Positions 17,190 to 24,997 of a stretch of 64,000 bases of DNA are shown here, one piece after another. The notes below the pieces were generated by a model. The model searched no databases and was not told the origin of the DNA. It was given only the letters and a program-made list of their open reading frames with translations. Within the stretch, counting starts at the first letter, position 1; every line of letters begins with the position of its first letter. This DNA is from an uncultured Hyphomicrobiales bacterium (GTDB lineage Bacteria; Pseudomonadota; Alphaproteobacteria; Rhizobiales; Beijerinckiaceae), in NCBI GenBank assembly GCA_903847605.1, contig CAINED010000072.1, forward strand, positions 39,056-103,055, read 5' to 3'. The position numbers were made by a program, and so were the translations under genes.

Positions 17190-17666
17190 TCAATTTTCGG
17201 CAGGGGCGTTGTTTCCAGTGTTGCCAGCGTCGCCGTTCGCGCCGTCATCCGGCTCCTTGTCGCCGGTTTCCTGCTCTTTGTCCGGATCGGCGTCTGCGTC
17301 TGCGGCAGGGGCGGCGCGCTGGCCCTGACGCTGCTGGCCCTGCGCATTCTGGGGCTGCGCCTGCGCCGTGCGCTGCTGCGTCTGCGCGGGCGCAGGGGCG
17401 GGCTGGGGCGCATCGGCGGTCGCCGGGGCCTGCTGGTCCGTGTCCTCGGGCGTGAAGGCCGCGCCGCCGAAGCTGGGCGCGCGGCGGGCGGCCACCGGGC
17501 GGTCGGAAGGCGAGGCGACTTTGACGGGCGCTGTGGCGAAGGGCTTTCCCGAAGGCTTGACCACGACGAAAGCGCCGCTCGCCTGCGCGAGTTCGAAGCG
17601 GTTCTGGGCCAAGCCGGTTCCGGCGGTGCAAGCGAGGGCGGCGATGATGATGGACGCGCGCAGCAT
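17190..17666 (-). CDS. Exported Gln/Ala/Pro-rich protein of unknown function
   Basis: From the ATG at 17666 (preceded by CGGAGACA) the product is 158 residues. It has a signal peptide (MLRASIIIAALACTAGTGLAQ), a short segment FELAQASGAFVVVKPSGKPFATAPVKVA, and then a low-complexity tail: Ala/Pro/Gln repeats (PAPAPAQTQQRTAQAQ), then an acidic Asp/Glu/Gly/Asn end (ADADADPDKEQETGD). The tail is likely disordered. I recognise no family. A longer reading from 17774 would put 36 charged residues before the signal peptide and is unlikely. It is a single gene between the TRAP operon and a divergent MFS exporter. Confidence 0.6.
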   Translation of the reverse strand: MLRASIIIAALACTAGTGLAQNRFELAQASGAFVVVKPSGKPFATAPVKVASPSDRPVAARRAPSFGGAAFTPEDTDQQAPATADAPQPAPAPAQTQQRTAQAQPQNAQGQQRQGQRAAPAADADADPDKEQETGDKEPDDGANGDAGNTGNNAPAEN

Positions 17667-17824
17667 ATTGTCTCCGTTGGGCGGATTCTCGATCTCACCC
17701 TGCGCGAATTGTGTTGAAGTCTGGTGAACGAATTCGAAAGACTTCGAGCAGTCGCGTCCGGACATGCCGCCCATGCAGCCGCGTCCGTTGACCGGGCGCG
17801 GCGGGCCACGTAGCGCTGGCAGCC

Positions 17825-19057
17825 ATGACAGCCACCGGGGCGACCGCCCGAAAAGACCCCTCCGCCGCCTTCGCCATCGCCATCGCCTCCGTCGGCCTCG
17901 CGACGCCGCTGGCGGTGCATATATTCATGCCCGTTATTCCGAGCATTCGTGCGGCTTTTGCGATCACCGACGCGACGGCGCAGCTATCCTTCAGCATTTC
18001 GCTGGCCACCATGGCCTTCGCGACCCTCGTGTATGGGACGCTGTCGGATCGTTACGGACGGCGGCCGCTTCTGCTGACCGGGCTCATTCTTTTCGTAGCG
18101 GGCAGCTTTCTCTGTGCCATCGCCCCGTCGATCGAAACGCTCATTGCGGGACGCCTGCTGCAAGCGGCCGGAGCAGGTTGCGGCGTCGCGCTGGTGCGCG
18201 CCATCGCGCGCGACGCCTACGGGCCGGAAAAGCTTGTGAAGGTCATCGCCTATCTCACGATGTTTTATACGATGGGGCCGGCGCTGGCGCCCCTCATCGG
18301 CGGCATACTCGCCGACATCTATGGCTGGCGCAGCGTGTTCTGGGTGGCCTTCGTCAGCGCCTCGGCCATTCTCGCCGGCGCGTATTTCCTGATTCCTGAA
18401 ACCCGATCGGCGAGCGACGCGAGCGCCAATGCCAGGGCGCCCATGCTGCGCGCCTATGTCGAACTGTTTTCAAGCCTGCGCTTTACGGCTTTCGTGATGC
18501 AGACCGGCATGAGTTCGGCCGTCTTCTTCACCATGGCATCCGCGGCCTCAACCTTGATGAAGGATATACTCGACCGTCCGGCGGCAGCCTTCGGCATATG
18601 GTTCACGCTTTTTCCGCTCGGCTACTTCCTCGGCAATTTCGTTGCGAGCCGCATGAGCGGCAAGGCTTCAGTCGAAACGATGGTGCTGACCGGCTCCATT
18701 CTCGCCGCGCTGACAACGCTGGGCCAATGCCTGGCGCTGGGCCTTGGCTACGTGTCGATGGTTTCGCTATTCCTGCCGGGCTTCTTCATTACTTTTGCGC
18801 AGGGCATTGCGCTGCCTTTCAGCCAGACCGGCGCGATGGCGATCATCCCGCGGCTATCAGGCACGGCCTCAGGCATCGGCGTCTTCCTGCAATCCTTTCT
18901 CGGCGCGATCTGCGCACAGGCCTATGGCCAGCTCGCGGACAAGACCGTATGGCCGCTGATCTGGGTGACGGCCATCGGCTCGACGATCGTGCTGGCGGCT
19001 GGCTTCGTCGTGTTGCTGACGAAGCGGAGGGGCGGCTCAGGAGCGCTCACCCGATAA
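17825..19057 (+). CDS. MFS multidrug exporter of the Bcr/CflA family
   Basis: The product is 410 residues with about 12 hydrophobic segments. The Bcr/CflA type shows in the first helix ending VHIFMPVIPSIRAAF (the D/E-x-x-x-P-x-x-P-like site), motif A GTLSDRYGRRPLLLTG after helix 2, and RAIARDAYGPEK with MGPALAPLIGGILADIYGWRSVFW, which is the motif C-type stretch of antiporters. It should export hydrophobic compounds in exchange for protons in the inner membrane. The GTLSDRYGRR loop is intact. It ends by overlapping the convergent dehydrogenase gene by 11 bases. Confidence 0.9.
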   Translation: MTATGATARKDPSAAFAIAIASVGLATPLAVHIFMPVIPSIRAAFAITDATAQLSFSISLATMAFATLVYGTLSDRYGRRPLLLTGLILFVAGSFLCAIAPSIETLIAGRLLQAAGAGCGVALVRAIARDAYGPEKLVKVIAYLTMFYTMGPALAPLIGGILADIYGWRSVFWVAFVSASAILAGAYFLIPETRSASDASANARAPMLRAYVELFSSLRFTAFVMQTGMSSAVFFTMASAASTLMKDILDRPAAAFGIWFTLFPLGYFLGNFVASRMSGKASVETMVLTGSILAALTTLGQCLALGLGYVSMVSLFLPGFFITFAQGIALPFSQTGAMAIIPRLSGTASGIGVFLQSFLGAICAQAYGQLADKTVWPLIWVTAIGSTIVLAAGFVVLLTKRRGGSGALTR

Positions 19058-20138
19058 CGCTGACGCCGCCGAAACGCTCGCGCCAGCGCGGGATCACTTC
19101 CTTGTTGAAGACGTTGTCGGGCACGCCGCCCTTCAGCACGGTCATGATCGAGCGATGCGCCCATGAGACGCCCTCGCGCAATTCGCCGTCCGCATTGAAC
19201 GAAGCCGAATGCGGTGACATCAGCACTTTGGGGCCGAGTTTGCGCAGCGGCGAATCCATCGGCAGCGGCTCGATTTCGAAAGCATCGATCGCAGCGCCCG
19301 CGAGGTGTCCGCTTTCGATGGCGCGCGCAACGGCGGCTTCCTCGATGACCTTGCCGCGCGCCGTGTTGATCACGATGGCGCCGGGCTTCATCATGGCGAT
19401 CCGCTCGTCGCGCAGCATGTAGCGCGTTTCCTTCGTCAGCGTGACATGGAAGGAGACGACGTCGCTTTCGCGCAGCAATTGCTCGTAGGAAGCCGCCTTG
19501 ACGCCCGCGAGCAGGAAGTTGCCTGGTGGAATATAGGGATCGCAGGCGATGATGCGCACGCGCCACGGCGCGAGCAGTTGCGCGACGCGCGTTGCGATGC
19601 GCCCGAGTCCCACGAGGCCGATGGTGATGCCCTGATAGTCGTCGGAAATGCGCGCGCCCAGGAAGGTCGCTTTCTGATGCGGTTCGCGCCATTTGCCGGC
19701 GCGCACTTCGGCATCGCGGAACATGGCGCGCTTGCACATGGCAAGGATCATCATGACCGTGGTTTCGGCGACGCCGAAGCAATTGCTCTCGGTCGGCGCA
19801 TGGGTGACGAGAATGCCCAGTTCCGTCGCGGCCTCGACGTCCACATCGTCGACGCCGACCGAATATTTCGCGACGATGCGCAGGCGCTGCGACGCCTCCA
19901 TGATACGGCGCGAAATTGGAGTGTTGCGGATCGACGTGCCGGCCAGCGCCACGGCCTCGCGCGCATGGGTCACGAGTTCATCTTCGTGGCTGCCGCCCGG
20001 AAGTTGCCAGGCCGGATCGCCGATGAAGACATCGCAGCCGACGTTTTCAAGCCGCTGGATGAGTTCCGGCGGCTCCTCCCGCGGTGCGAAAATAAAGACT
20101 TTTTGCCCGCTCGGTTTGGCGGCGTCCTGGCTGACCAT
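19047..20138 (-). CDS. NAD-dependent 2-hydroxyacid dehydrogenase (phosphoglycerate dehydrogenase-like)
   Basis: From the ATG at 20138, which follows AAGGGGGGA, the product is 363 residues. The substrate domain has ISRRIMEASQRLRIVAKYSVGVDDVDVEAATELGI. The NAD fold is ITIGLVGLGRIATRVAQLL, with Ala in place of the last Gly of GxGxxG, and ACDPYIPPGN follows. The catalytic triad is expected in VINTARGKVIEEAAV (Arg), DAFEIEPLP (Glu) and SPHSAS (His). There is no C-terminal ACT domain, so it is not a feedback-regulated SerA. It may reduce a keto acid or oxidise a D-hydroxy acid. An extra 25 upstream residues from 20213 lack a ribosome site. It converges on the MFS gene with an 11-base overlap. Confidence 0.9.
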   Translation of the reverse strand: MVSQDAAKPSGQKVFIFAPREEPPELIQRLENVGCDVFIGDPAWQLPGGSHEDELVTHAREAVALAGTSIRNTPISRRIMEASQRLRIVAKYSVGVDDVDVEAATELGILVTHAPTESNCFGVAETTVMMILAMCKRAMFRDAEVRAGKWREPHQKATFLGARISDDYQGITIGLVGLGRIATRVAQLLAPWRVRIIACDPYIPPGNFLLAGVKAASYEQLLRESDVVSFHVTLTKETRYMLRDERIAMMKPGAIVINTARGKVIEEAAVARAIESGHLAGAAIDAFEIEPLPMDSPLRKLGPKVLMSPHSASFNADGELREGVSWAHRSIMTVLKGGVPDNVFNKEVIPRWRERFGGVSVIG

Positions 20139-20225
20139 GTTCCCCCCTTGATCTGTCGGTTTGACCGAATACGCAGCAATTTGCGTAAGTGGGGATGCGC
20201 GGTCAAGAACCAAGCCGACGCAGGG

Positions 20226-20684
20226 TTATTTCATCGCCGAATCGTAAGCGCTCTTCACGGCCGCTTCGAAACCTTTCCGGATTGCAAACTGTTTCACGAT
20301 ATTGTCCGTGATAAACGCCGACGCCGGTGAGACGAGCCCTTTTACGGCGCGGCTGAAGTAAACCGCATAGATACCGTCAGCAATAAGGCTGCGCGCAAAA
20401 TTCAGGAACATGTTCATGGCCACGTTCCCGAACGTCGGATCCTTTTCGATAACGTCAGGATCTGCGCGCCCCTGCATAGCGACTTCGACAAGCGCAGAAC
20501 CCTTCAGCTTTAATGGCGAAATCTTGCCGGCGCCCCATTCACCCCAACTTACCTTTCCATCTTTGTTACCATCATAGTCGTCGTAGAACGCGACGACGAC
20601 GACCGCACTGTCGCCAATAAATCCGATAGCGCCGATATCTTTGGAAAACTTTTCGACGACAATCCAGGACATCTCATCGGCCAT
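20226..20684 (-). CDS. Small protein with an EF-hand-type calcium loop
   Basis: From the ATG at 20684 (preceded by AGGGGAGA) the product is 152 residues with no signal peptide. Residues around 35-46 read DGNKDGKVSWGE, a complete 12-position EF-hand loop (D1, N3, D5, G6, V8, E12) inside a Trp- and acid-rich stretch. The C-terminal half has amphipathic segments (MNMFLNFARSLIADGIYAVYF, ITDNIVKQFAIRKGFEAAV). I recognise no full-length family. Longer upstream reading (to 20831) lies in AT-rich DNA and lacks a ribosome site. Base composition is more AT-rich than the neighbours, especially in the 5' region. It may be a cytoplasmic Ca2+-binding protein. Confidence 0.6.
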   Translation of the reverse strand: MADEMSWIVVEKFSKDIGAIGFIGDSAVVVVAFYDDYDGNKDGKVSWGEWGAGKISPLKLKGSALVEVAMQGRADPDVIEKDPTFGNVAMNMFLNFARSLIADGIYAVYFSRAVKGLVSPASAFITDNIVKQFAIRKGFEAAVKSAYDSAMK

Positions 20685-20781
20685 GTTACGTCTCCCCTGA
20701 ATGAGAAGCTGAAAAGCTCCTAAAATTCTTGTCCAATTCTCGAAGGCTAGCGGAAAATCAGGGAGAAATCCAATATGCATC

Positions 20782-20807
20782 CTCTTGCCGAAGCAAGAGA
20801 AATTTTT
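20782..20807 (+). terminator. Hairpin with T-run ahead of the TauD-like gene
   Basis: CTCTTGC (20782-20788), a CGAA loop and GCAAGAG (20793-20799) are followed by AAATTTTT. No plus-strand gene ends here, so it either stops transcription from upstream or works as an attenuator in the leader of the gene at 20899. Confidence 0.5.
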
Positions 20808-20898
20808 GATTAGTTTTGATCCGGAATGCAAAATTCTTGCGTTGGCGAACCATAGGCGCTAACTGTCAATGAAAACAATCGATCATGCGGAGGACGCC

Positions 20899-21762
20899 AT
20901 GACCATCGCCGCCACAAAACTGTTCGAGATCGTGCCGCTGACAAAACATATAGGCGCGGAAATTCGCGGGCTCGACCTTTCCAAGCCCGTCGACGAGCAG
21001 ACACAGAAGGCGCTCTATCAGGCCTGGCTGGATCATGTCGTTCTCATCTTCCGCGGCCAGAACCTCTCGCAGGAAGACCATGTCCGCGCCACCAGGATAT
21101 TCGGCGAACATGCGCCGATCCGCCGCCCGCCCAAATATTTTCCGCCGGGCTTCAACCGGGTGCTGCCGGGCATTATGTTCATCTCGAACATCCGCGAGAA
21201 CGGCGAACCCATCGGCGCGCTGCCCGACGGCGAGATGATGTTTCATCACGACATGATCCATCACGAAATTCCCGACAAGGGCACGCTGCTCTATTCGATC
21301 GAGATACCAAGCTACGGCGGGAATACGTTGTTCGCGAGCGGCTATGCCGCCTACGATACGCTCGATCCCGAGTTGAAAAAGAAGCTCGAGGGCAAATGGG
21401 CGAAACATCACTATAACTATGGATCGACCATCAAGGGTGACGGGAAGGGAACGGAAGCCTTTGCCGCTGCAAAACATCCGATCTTCCGCACGCACGAGGA
21501 GAGCGGGCGCAAGGCCGTCTACGTCAATCGCCTCATGACGGTCGGCATCGAAGGCATGGACGACAGGGAGGCCGAGCCGCTTCTCGAAGCCCTTTTCGAC
21601 CATGCGGAAAAGCCGGAGTTCGTCTATTCGCACAGCTGGAAAGTCGGCGATCTCATGATCTGGGACAACCGCTGCTCGACCCATGCGCGCGAGGATTTTC
21701 CCGCAGACCAGCGCCGCCTGATGCTGCGCACGACGGTGGTCTCGAACGTGCGGCCTTATTGA
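20899..21762 (+). CDS. TauD/TfdA-family Fe(II)/2-oxoglutarate-dependent dioxygenase
   Basis: From the ATG at 20899 (after CGGAGGAC) the product is 287 residues, the usual TauD length. It opens with FEIVPLTKHIGAEIRGLDLSKP, has HVVLIFRGQNLSQEDHV, and carries the iron ligands H116 and D118 in FHHDM, with the distal His in CSTHARED and the 2-oxoglutarate-binding Arg in RRLMLRTTV near the C-terminus. It should hydroxylate a sulfonate, aryloxyalkanoate or similar carbon next to a leaving group. It heads an operon with an enolase-superfamily enzyme (22 bases downstream) and a Pht5-like protein, so the substrate is probably a plant or xenobiotic carboxylate. An upstream ATG at 20869 would add 10 residues. 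Confidence 0.9.
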   Translation: MTIAATKLFEIVPLTKHIGAEIRGLDLSKPVDEQTQKALYQAWLDHVVLIFRGQNLSQEDHVRATRIFGEHAPIRRPPKYFPPGFNRVLPGIMFISNIRENGEPIGALPDGEMMFHHDMIHHEIPDKGTLLYSIEIPSYGGNTLFASGYAAYDTLDPELKKKLEGKWAKHHYNYGSTIKGDGKGTEAFAAAKHPIFRTHEESGRKAVYVNRLMTVGIEGMDDREAEPLLEALFDHAEKPEFVYSHSWKVGDLMIWDNRCSTHAREDFPADQRRLMLRTTVVSNVRPY

Positions 21763-21784
21763 AAACTGCGCGGGGGCAGGGCCG

Positions 21785-22882
21785 ATGAAAATCACGCGCA
21801 TCGAACCGATGCTGATCGGCCTTCCCTACGATCACGGCGGGCCGAAATCCGCCGACCTCACGGGCGCGATCCGCAACACGATGGACGCGCTCTATGTGAA
21901 GGTCGAAACCGACGAGGGCGTCACCGGCTGGGGCGAGGCTTTCGGTTTCGGCGGCTGCGCGCTGACCCATGCCGCCTATGAGCGTCTCGTCACGCCGATT
22001 GCGCTCGGCAAGGACGCCGTCGATATCGAAGGCACGATGGCCGACTTGCACAAGCGCGTCGTCAATCTCGGCCGCAACGGCGCGGCGATCTTCGCGCTGT
22101 CAGGCATCGACGTTGCGCTGTGGGATATCCGCGGCAAGATCACGGGCAAGCCGCTGCACAAGCTACTCAACGCCAATTCGCGCGCGAGCGTGCCGGCCTA
22201 TGCGAGCCTGTTGCGCCTCAACGAACCGCAATACGTTTCGAAGGTCAGCGAGCAGGCGCTGAAGCGCGGCTATAAGGATATCAAGCTGCATGAGCGTACC
22301 GTCGACTGCGTGAAGGCCGCGCGCGATGTTCTGGGCCCTGCGCCCAAGCTGATGGTCGATACCAATTGCCAGTGGACGCCCGAAATGGCGCTCGAAATGG
22401 CGAAGGCTTTCGAGCCCTTCGATCTCGCCTGGCTGGAAGAGCCGATCAATCCTCCTGACGATTACAAGGCGCTGGCCGCGCTCCGGCGCGCGCAGCCCAT
22501 TCCCATTGCTGCCGGGGAAAACCTCGGCAACTTCTTCGACGTTCGCAACATCATCGACGCCAGGGCGGTGGATGTCGTGCAGCCCGACGCCGTCAAGATG
22601 GGCGGCGTCACCGAACTGTGGAAGGCAATTCGCTATGCGCGCGAGGCGGGCGTCCGCGTCGATCCGCATTCGCCCCTTTATGGTCCCGGCTGGATCGCAA
22701 CCGTGCATGTCGTCGCCGCCATGGCGCAGGATGCGCTGGCGGAATTCTACTACGCCGATCTCGAACAATCGCCGCTCGGCGACATGATCTATCCGCAGAA
22801 CGGTTTTATGCACGTGCCGGACGGGCCGGGGTTGGGCATCGATGTGGATGAGAAGATCGTCGCGAAATACCGGCGGATGTAG
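21785..22882 (+). CDS. Mandelate racemase/muconate lactonizing-type enolase-superfamily enzyme
   Basis: The product is 365 residues. The barrel shows a lysine pair position K167-x-H169 (KLH) at the second strand, metal ligands D192 (VDTN), E218 (WLEEP) and E245 (AAGEN), and then D268 (QPDAVKMGG) and H295 (DPHSP), the His-Asp dyad of the mandelate racemase subgroup. It should abstract a proton alpha to a carboxylate, as an acid-sugar dehydratase or racemase. The KxH in place of the common KxK helps narrow the subgroup. It lies between a TauD-like dioxygenase and a Pht5-like protein, with 22 and 6 bases between genes, clearly one operon. The substrate is unknown. Confidence 0.9.
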   Translation: MKITRIEPMLIGLPYDHGGPKSADLTGAIRNTMDALYVKVETDEGVTGWGEAFGFGGCALTHAAYERLVTPIALGKDAVDIEGTMADLHKRVVNLGRNGAAIFALSGIDVALWDIRGKITGKPLHKLLNANSRASVPAYASLLRLNEPQYVSKVSEQALKRGYKDIKLHERTVDCVKAARDVLGPAPKLMVDTNCQWTPEMALEMAKAFEPFDLAWLEEPINPPDDYKALAALRRAQPIPIAAGENLGNFFDVRNIIDARAVDVVQPDAVKMGGVTELWKAIRYAREAGVRVDPHSPLYGPGWIATVHVVAAMAQDALAEFYYADLEQSPLGDMIYPQNGFMHVPDGPGLGIDVDEKIVAKYRRM

Positions 22883-22888
22883 CCTGAC

Positions 22889-23863
22889 ATGAGCGATCTC
22901 AAACTGACCCTTGCCTGCTGGGACTACGACCGCACGCGCCCGCTCATCGACGGACATGTGAAGGCCGAAGGCGTGGATCTCGACATCAAGGTGTTGCGTC
23001 CCCGGCAGATGTTTCCGCGCATGCTGGAAGACAAGGAATTTCACGCCTCCGAATTGTCGCTGGCCTCGCTCGTCTCCCTGATCGGGCGCGGGGACTGTCC
23101 GTTTGTCGGCATTCCCGTCCCCGTGTCCAAATTCTTTCGCCACTCGTGCATCTATGTGCGCAAGGATGCGGGCATACGTACGCCCATGGATCTGCGCGGC
23201 AAGCGCGTCGGCACGACGCAATATTCCTCGACGGCCGTCACTTTCATGCGCGGCATGTTGCAGGACGAATACGGCCTGCGCGCGTCCGACATGCACTGGT
23301 TCATGGGCGGGCTGACGGCCCCCACCGAACGCCCGCTCATTCCGCTCGACCTGCCTGCGGATGTGAAGCTCGAATTCCTGCCGGATGGGGAAACGCTCGA
23401 GAAGATGATGATCGAGGGGCGTCTCGACGCTTTGATGTCGATCTACATTCCCAAATTGCTGAAAGACGAATGGCCGGGCCTCGTGCGGCTGTTTCCCGAT
23501 TTCAAGCAGACCGAGATCGAATACTACGGACGTACCGGCATCTTTCCGGTCATGCATACAATCGCACTGCGGCGCGACGTGTGGGAAGAGCATCCCTGGG
23601 TCGCACGCGCCTTGCACAAGGCATTTTGCGAAGCGCGCGACATTGCCGTGGAAGGCCTTTGGGATACGGATGCGCTACGTCTCGCGCTGCCCTTCCTCAT
23701 GGATCACGTCGAGGAAAACTGGCGCGTCTTCGGCAAGGATTTCTGGAGTTACGATTACGAGAAGAACCGCCCGGCGCTGGAGGCCATTGGCCGTTATGTC
23801 TTCGAACAAGGCTTTTCACCGCGCGTGGTGAAGCCCGAGGAAATCTGGCCGGCGATGGCGTGA
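22889..23863 (+). CDS. 4,5-dihydroxyphthalate decarboxylase-like protein (Pht5/NMT1-like fold)
   Basis: The product is 324 residues without a signal peptide. It opens with LKLTLACWDYDRTRPLIDG and has LRPRQMFPRMLEDKEFHASELSLASLVSLIG, FVGIPVPVSKFFRHSCIYVRKDAGI and the LRGKRVGTTQYSSTAV segment, the pattern of the 4,5-dihydroxyphthalate decarboxylase family, which shares the type II periplasmic binding protein fold. Absence of an export signal favours an enzyme over a receptor. It may decarboxylate an aromatic or enol acid. It is the last gene of the operon with the dioxygenase and enolase-superfamily enzyme, 6 bases after the latter. The next gene is convergent, behind a REP pair. Confidence 0.8.
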   Translation: MSDLKLTLACWDYDRTRPLIDGHVKAEGVDLDIKVLRPRQMFPRMLEDKEFHASELSLASLVSLIGRGDCPFVGIPVPVSKFFRHSCIYVRKDAGIRTPMDLRGKRVGTTQYSSTAVTFMRGMLQDEYGLRASDMHWFMGGLTAPTERPLIPLDLPADVKLEFLPDGETLEKMMIEGRLDALMSIYIPKLLKDEWPGLVRLFPDFKQTEIEYYGRTGIFPVMHTIALRRDVWEEHPWVARALHKAFCEARDIAVEGLWDTDALRLALPFLMDHVEENWRVFGKDFWSYDYEKNRPALEAIGRYVFEQGFSPRVVKPEEIWPAMA

Positions 23864-23865
23864 TA

Positions 23866-23955
23866 TCATCCCGGCAAATGCGAAGCATTTAACCGGGAGC
23901 GCGGCGTGACCGATCTAATTGCGATCCCGGCTCTCGCTTCGCGCGGCTGGGATGA
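23866..23955. repeat. REP-like double palindrome
   Basis: The outer ends TCATCCC (23866-23872) and GGGATGA (23949-23955) are inverted. The left half holds CCCGG...AAATGC-GAA-GCATTT...CCGGG, and the right half ATCCCGGC...GCTGGGAT. It sits between two convergent genes and may serve as a bidirectional transcription end. It is related to the hairpin at 5299-5328. Confidence 0.6.
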
Positions 23956-23964
23956 CTGCCGTCT

Positions 23965-24987
23965 TCAGCTCTTCACGGCTTCGGTGAAATCTTCGAGCTT
24001 CCAGCCCATGATTTCAAAGTAGCGTGGAATGAGCTTGAATTCGAAGCCTTCCATCTTCGGCTTCAGGTCTTCGGCGCGCTTCTTCGAGTCGTCCGTCGTG
24101 CCCTCGACCGTGAGGCGCACCCAGCCGTCCTCGAACTTGCCCACCGATTGAACCGTCACGACGAGGCCATCGCGATCCTTGGCGACGAGCTTGCGTCCCG
24201 TAGGTTTCAATTCTTCCTTCGGCTGGCGCACTTCCTCGAAGCTGAGCGGATCGACCATGAAGGCGACGCGCAGCGACTTGTTCGTGTCTTCCTTGCGACC
24301 TTCGGGCACTTCGCTCGCGAGCTTGAGATCCTCGCCCTTCTTCGCTGAAGCGAACTTGATGTCAGGCAGTTCGCCGCCCGATAGCTCGACGCTTTCGAGC
24401 GCCTCCTTGTTCATGTTGAAGAAGTTGATCTCGAACCATGCCGTATGCGGCGCGGGCACATTGGTCGTGCCGCGCACGAGCCATGTCTGCTTGTCGTTAC
24501 CGAAGCGCATGTACTGGCCGGCGCGCGCGCCGCCGACCGAGGCTTCGCGGTTGCCGACCCAGAAGCTGGCGAGAACATTGTTCTTGCCGTCGCGAATGAC
24601 GATTTCGCGCCCAGCCTTGTCGCTCTTGTCCTTTTCAGGATCGGCTAGGCCGAGATCGACATAGCGTTTCTCGTCGGCCGTCTTCGCTTCCTCGAAACTC
24701 AGCGCCGCGGCATTGCCCACGAGGTCACGAAAGAGTTCGGGCTTCACCGCATATTTGGAATCCTTGTCGAAAAAGCCCTTGTCGGTGCGCTCGACGGTGA
24801 AAGTGCGATCCTTGTCGCGGATTGTGATAGTCGCGATGTCGTTCGCCTTCGCCGCCAGTTCGGGAAAGACCGCGACGCCGCGCCTGTCGCCGGCAAAACG
24901 CTGCGGCGAGGTGGTGTAGGTGTAGGACGTCAGCGCGATCGCGACGACCGCAATGACGCCGAGTGCGCCAACTTGCTTACTGTTCAT
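23965..24987 (-). CDS. DUF4340-family membrane-anchored protein
   Basis: The product is 340 residues. One N-terminal membrane segment (VGALGVIAVVAIALTSYTYT) anchors a large soluble domain with ELAAKANDIATITIRDKDRTFTVER, WVGNREASVGGARAGQYMRFG and NVPAPHTAWFEINFFNM, the DUF4340 pattern. It is the last gene of the four-gene ABC operon, 10 bases after the GldG-like gene. DUF4340 proteins commonly accompany GldG-like ABC systems. The biochemical role is unknown; by position it is an envelope component of that complex. The C-terminus is charged and lacks a second membrane segment. Confidence 0.85.
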   Translation of the reverse strand: MNSKQVGALGVIAVVAIALTSYTYTTSPQRFAGDRRGVAVFPELAAKANDIATITIRDKDRTFTVERTDKGFFDKDSKYAVKPELFRDLVGNAAALSFEEAKTADEKRYVDLGLADPEKDKSDKAGREIVIRDGKNNVLASFWVGNREASVGGARAGQYMRFGNDKQTWLVRGTTNVPAPHTAWFEINFFNMNKEALESVELSGGELPDIKFASAKKGEDLKLASEVPEGRKEDTNKSLRVAFMVDPLSFEEVRQPKEELKPTGRKLVAKDRDGLVVTVQSVGKFEDGWVRLTVEGTTDDSKKRAEDLKPKMEGFEFKLIPRYFEIMGWKLEDFTEAVKS

Positions 24988-24997
24988 CTCTCGACCC

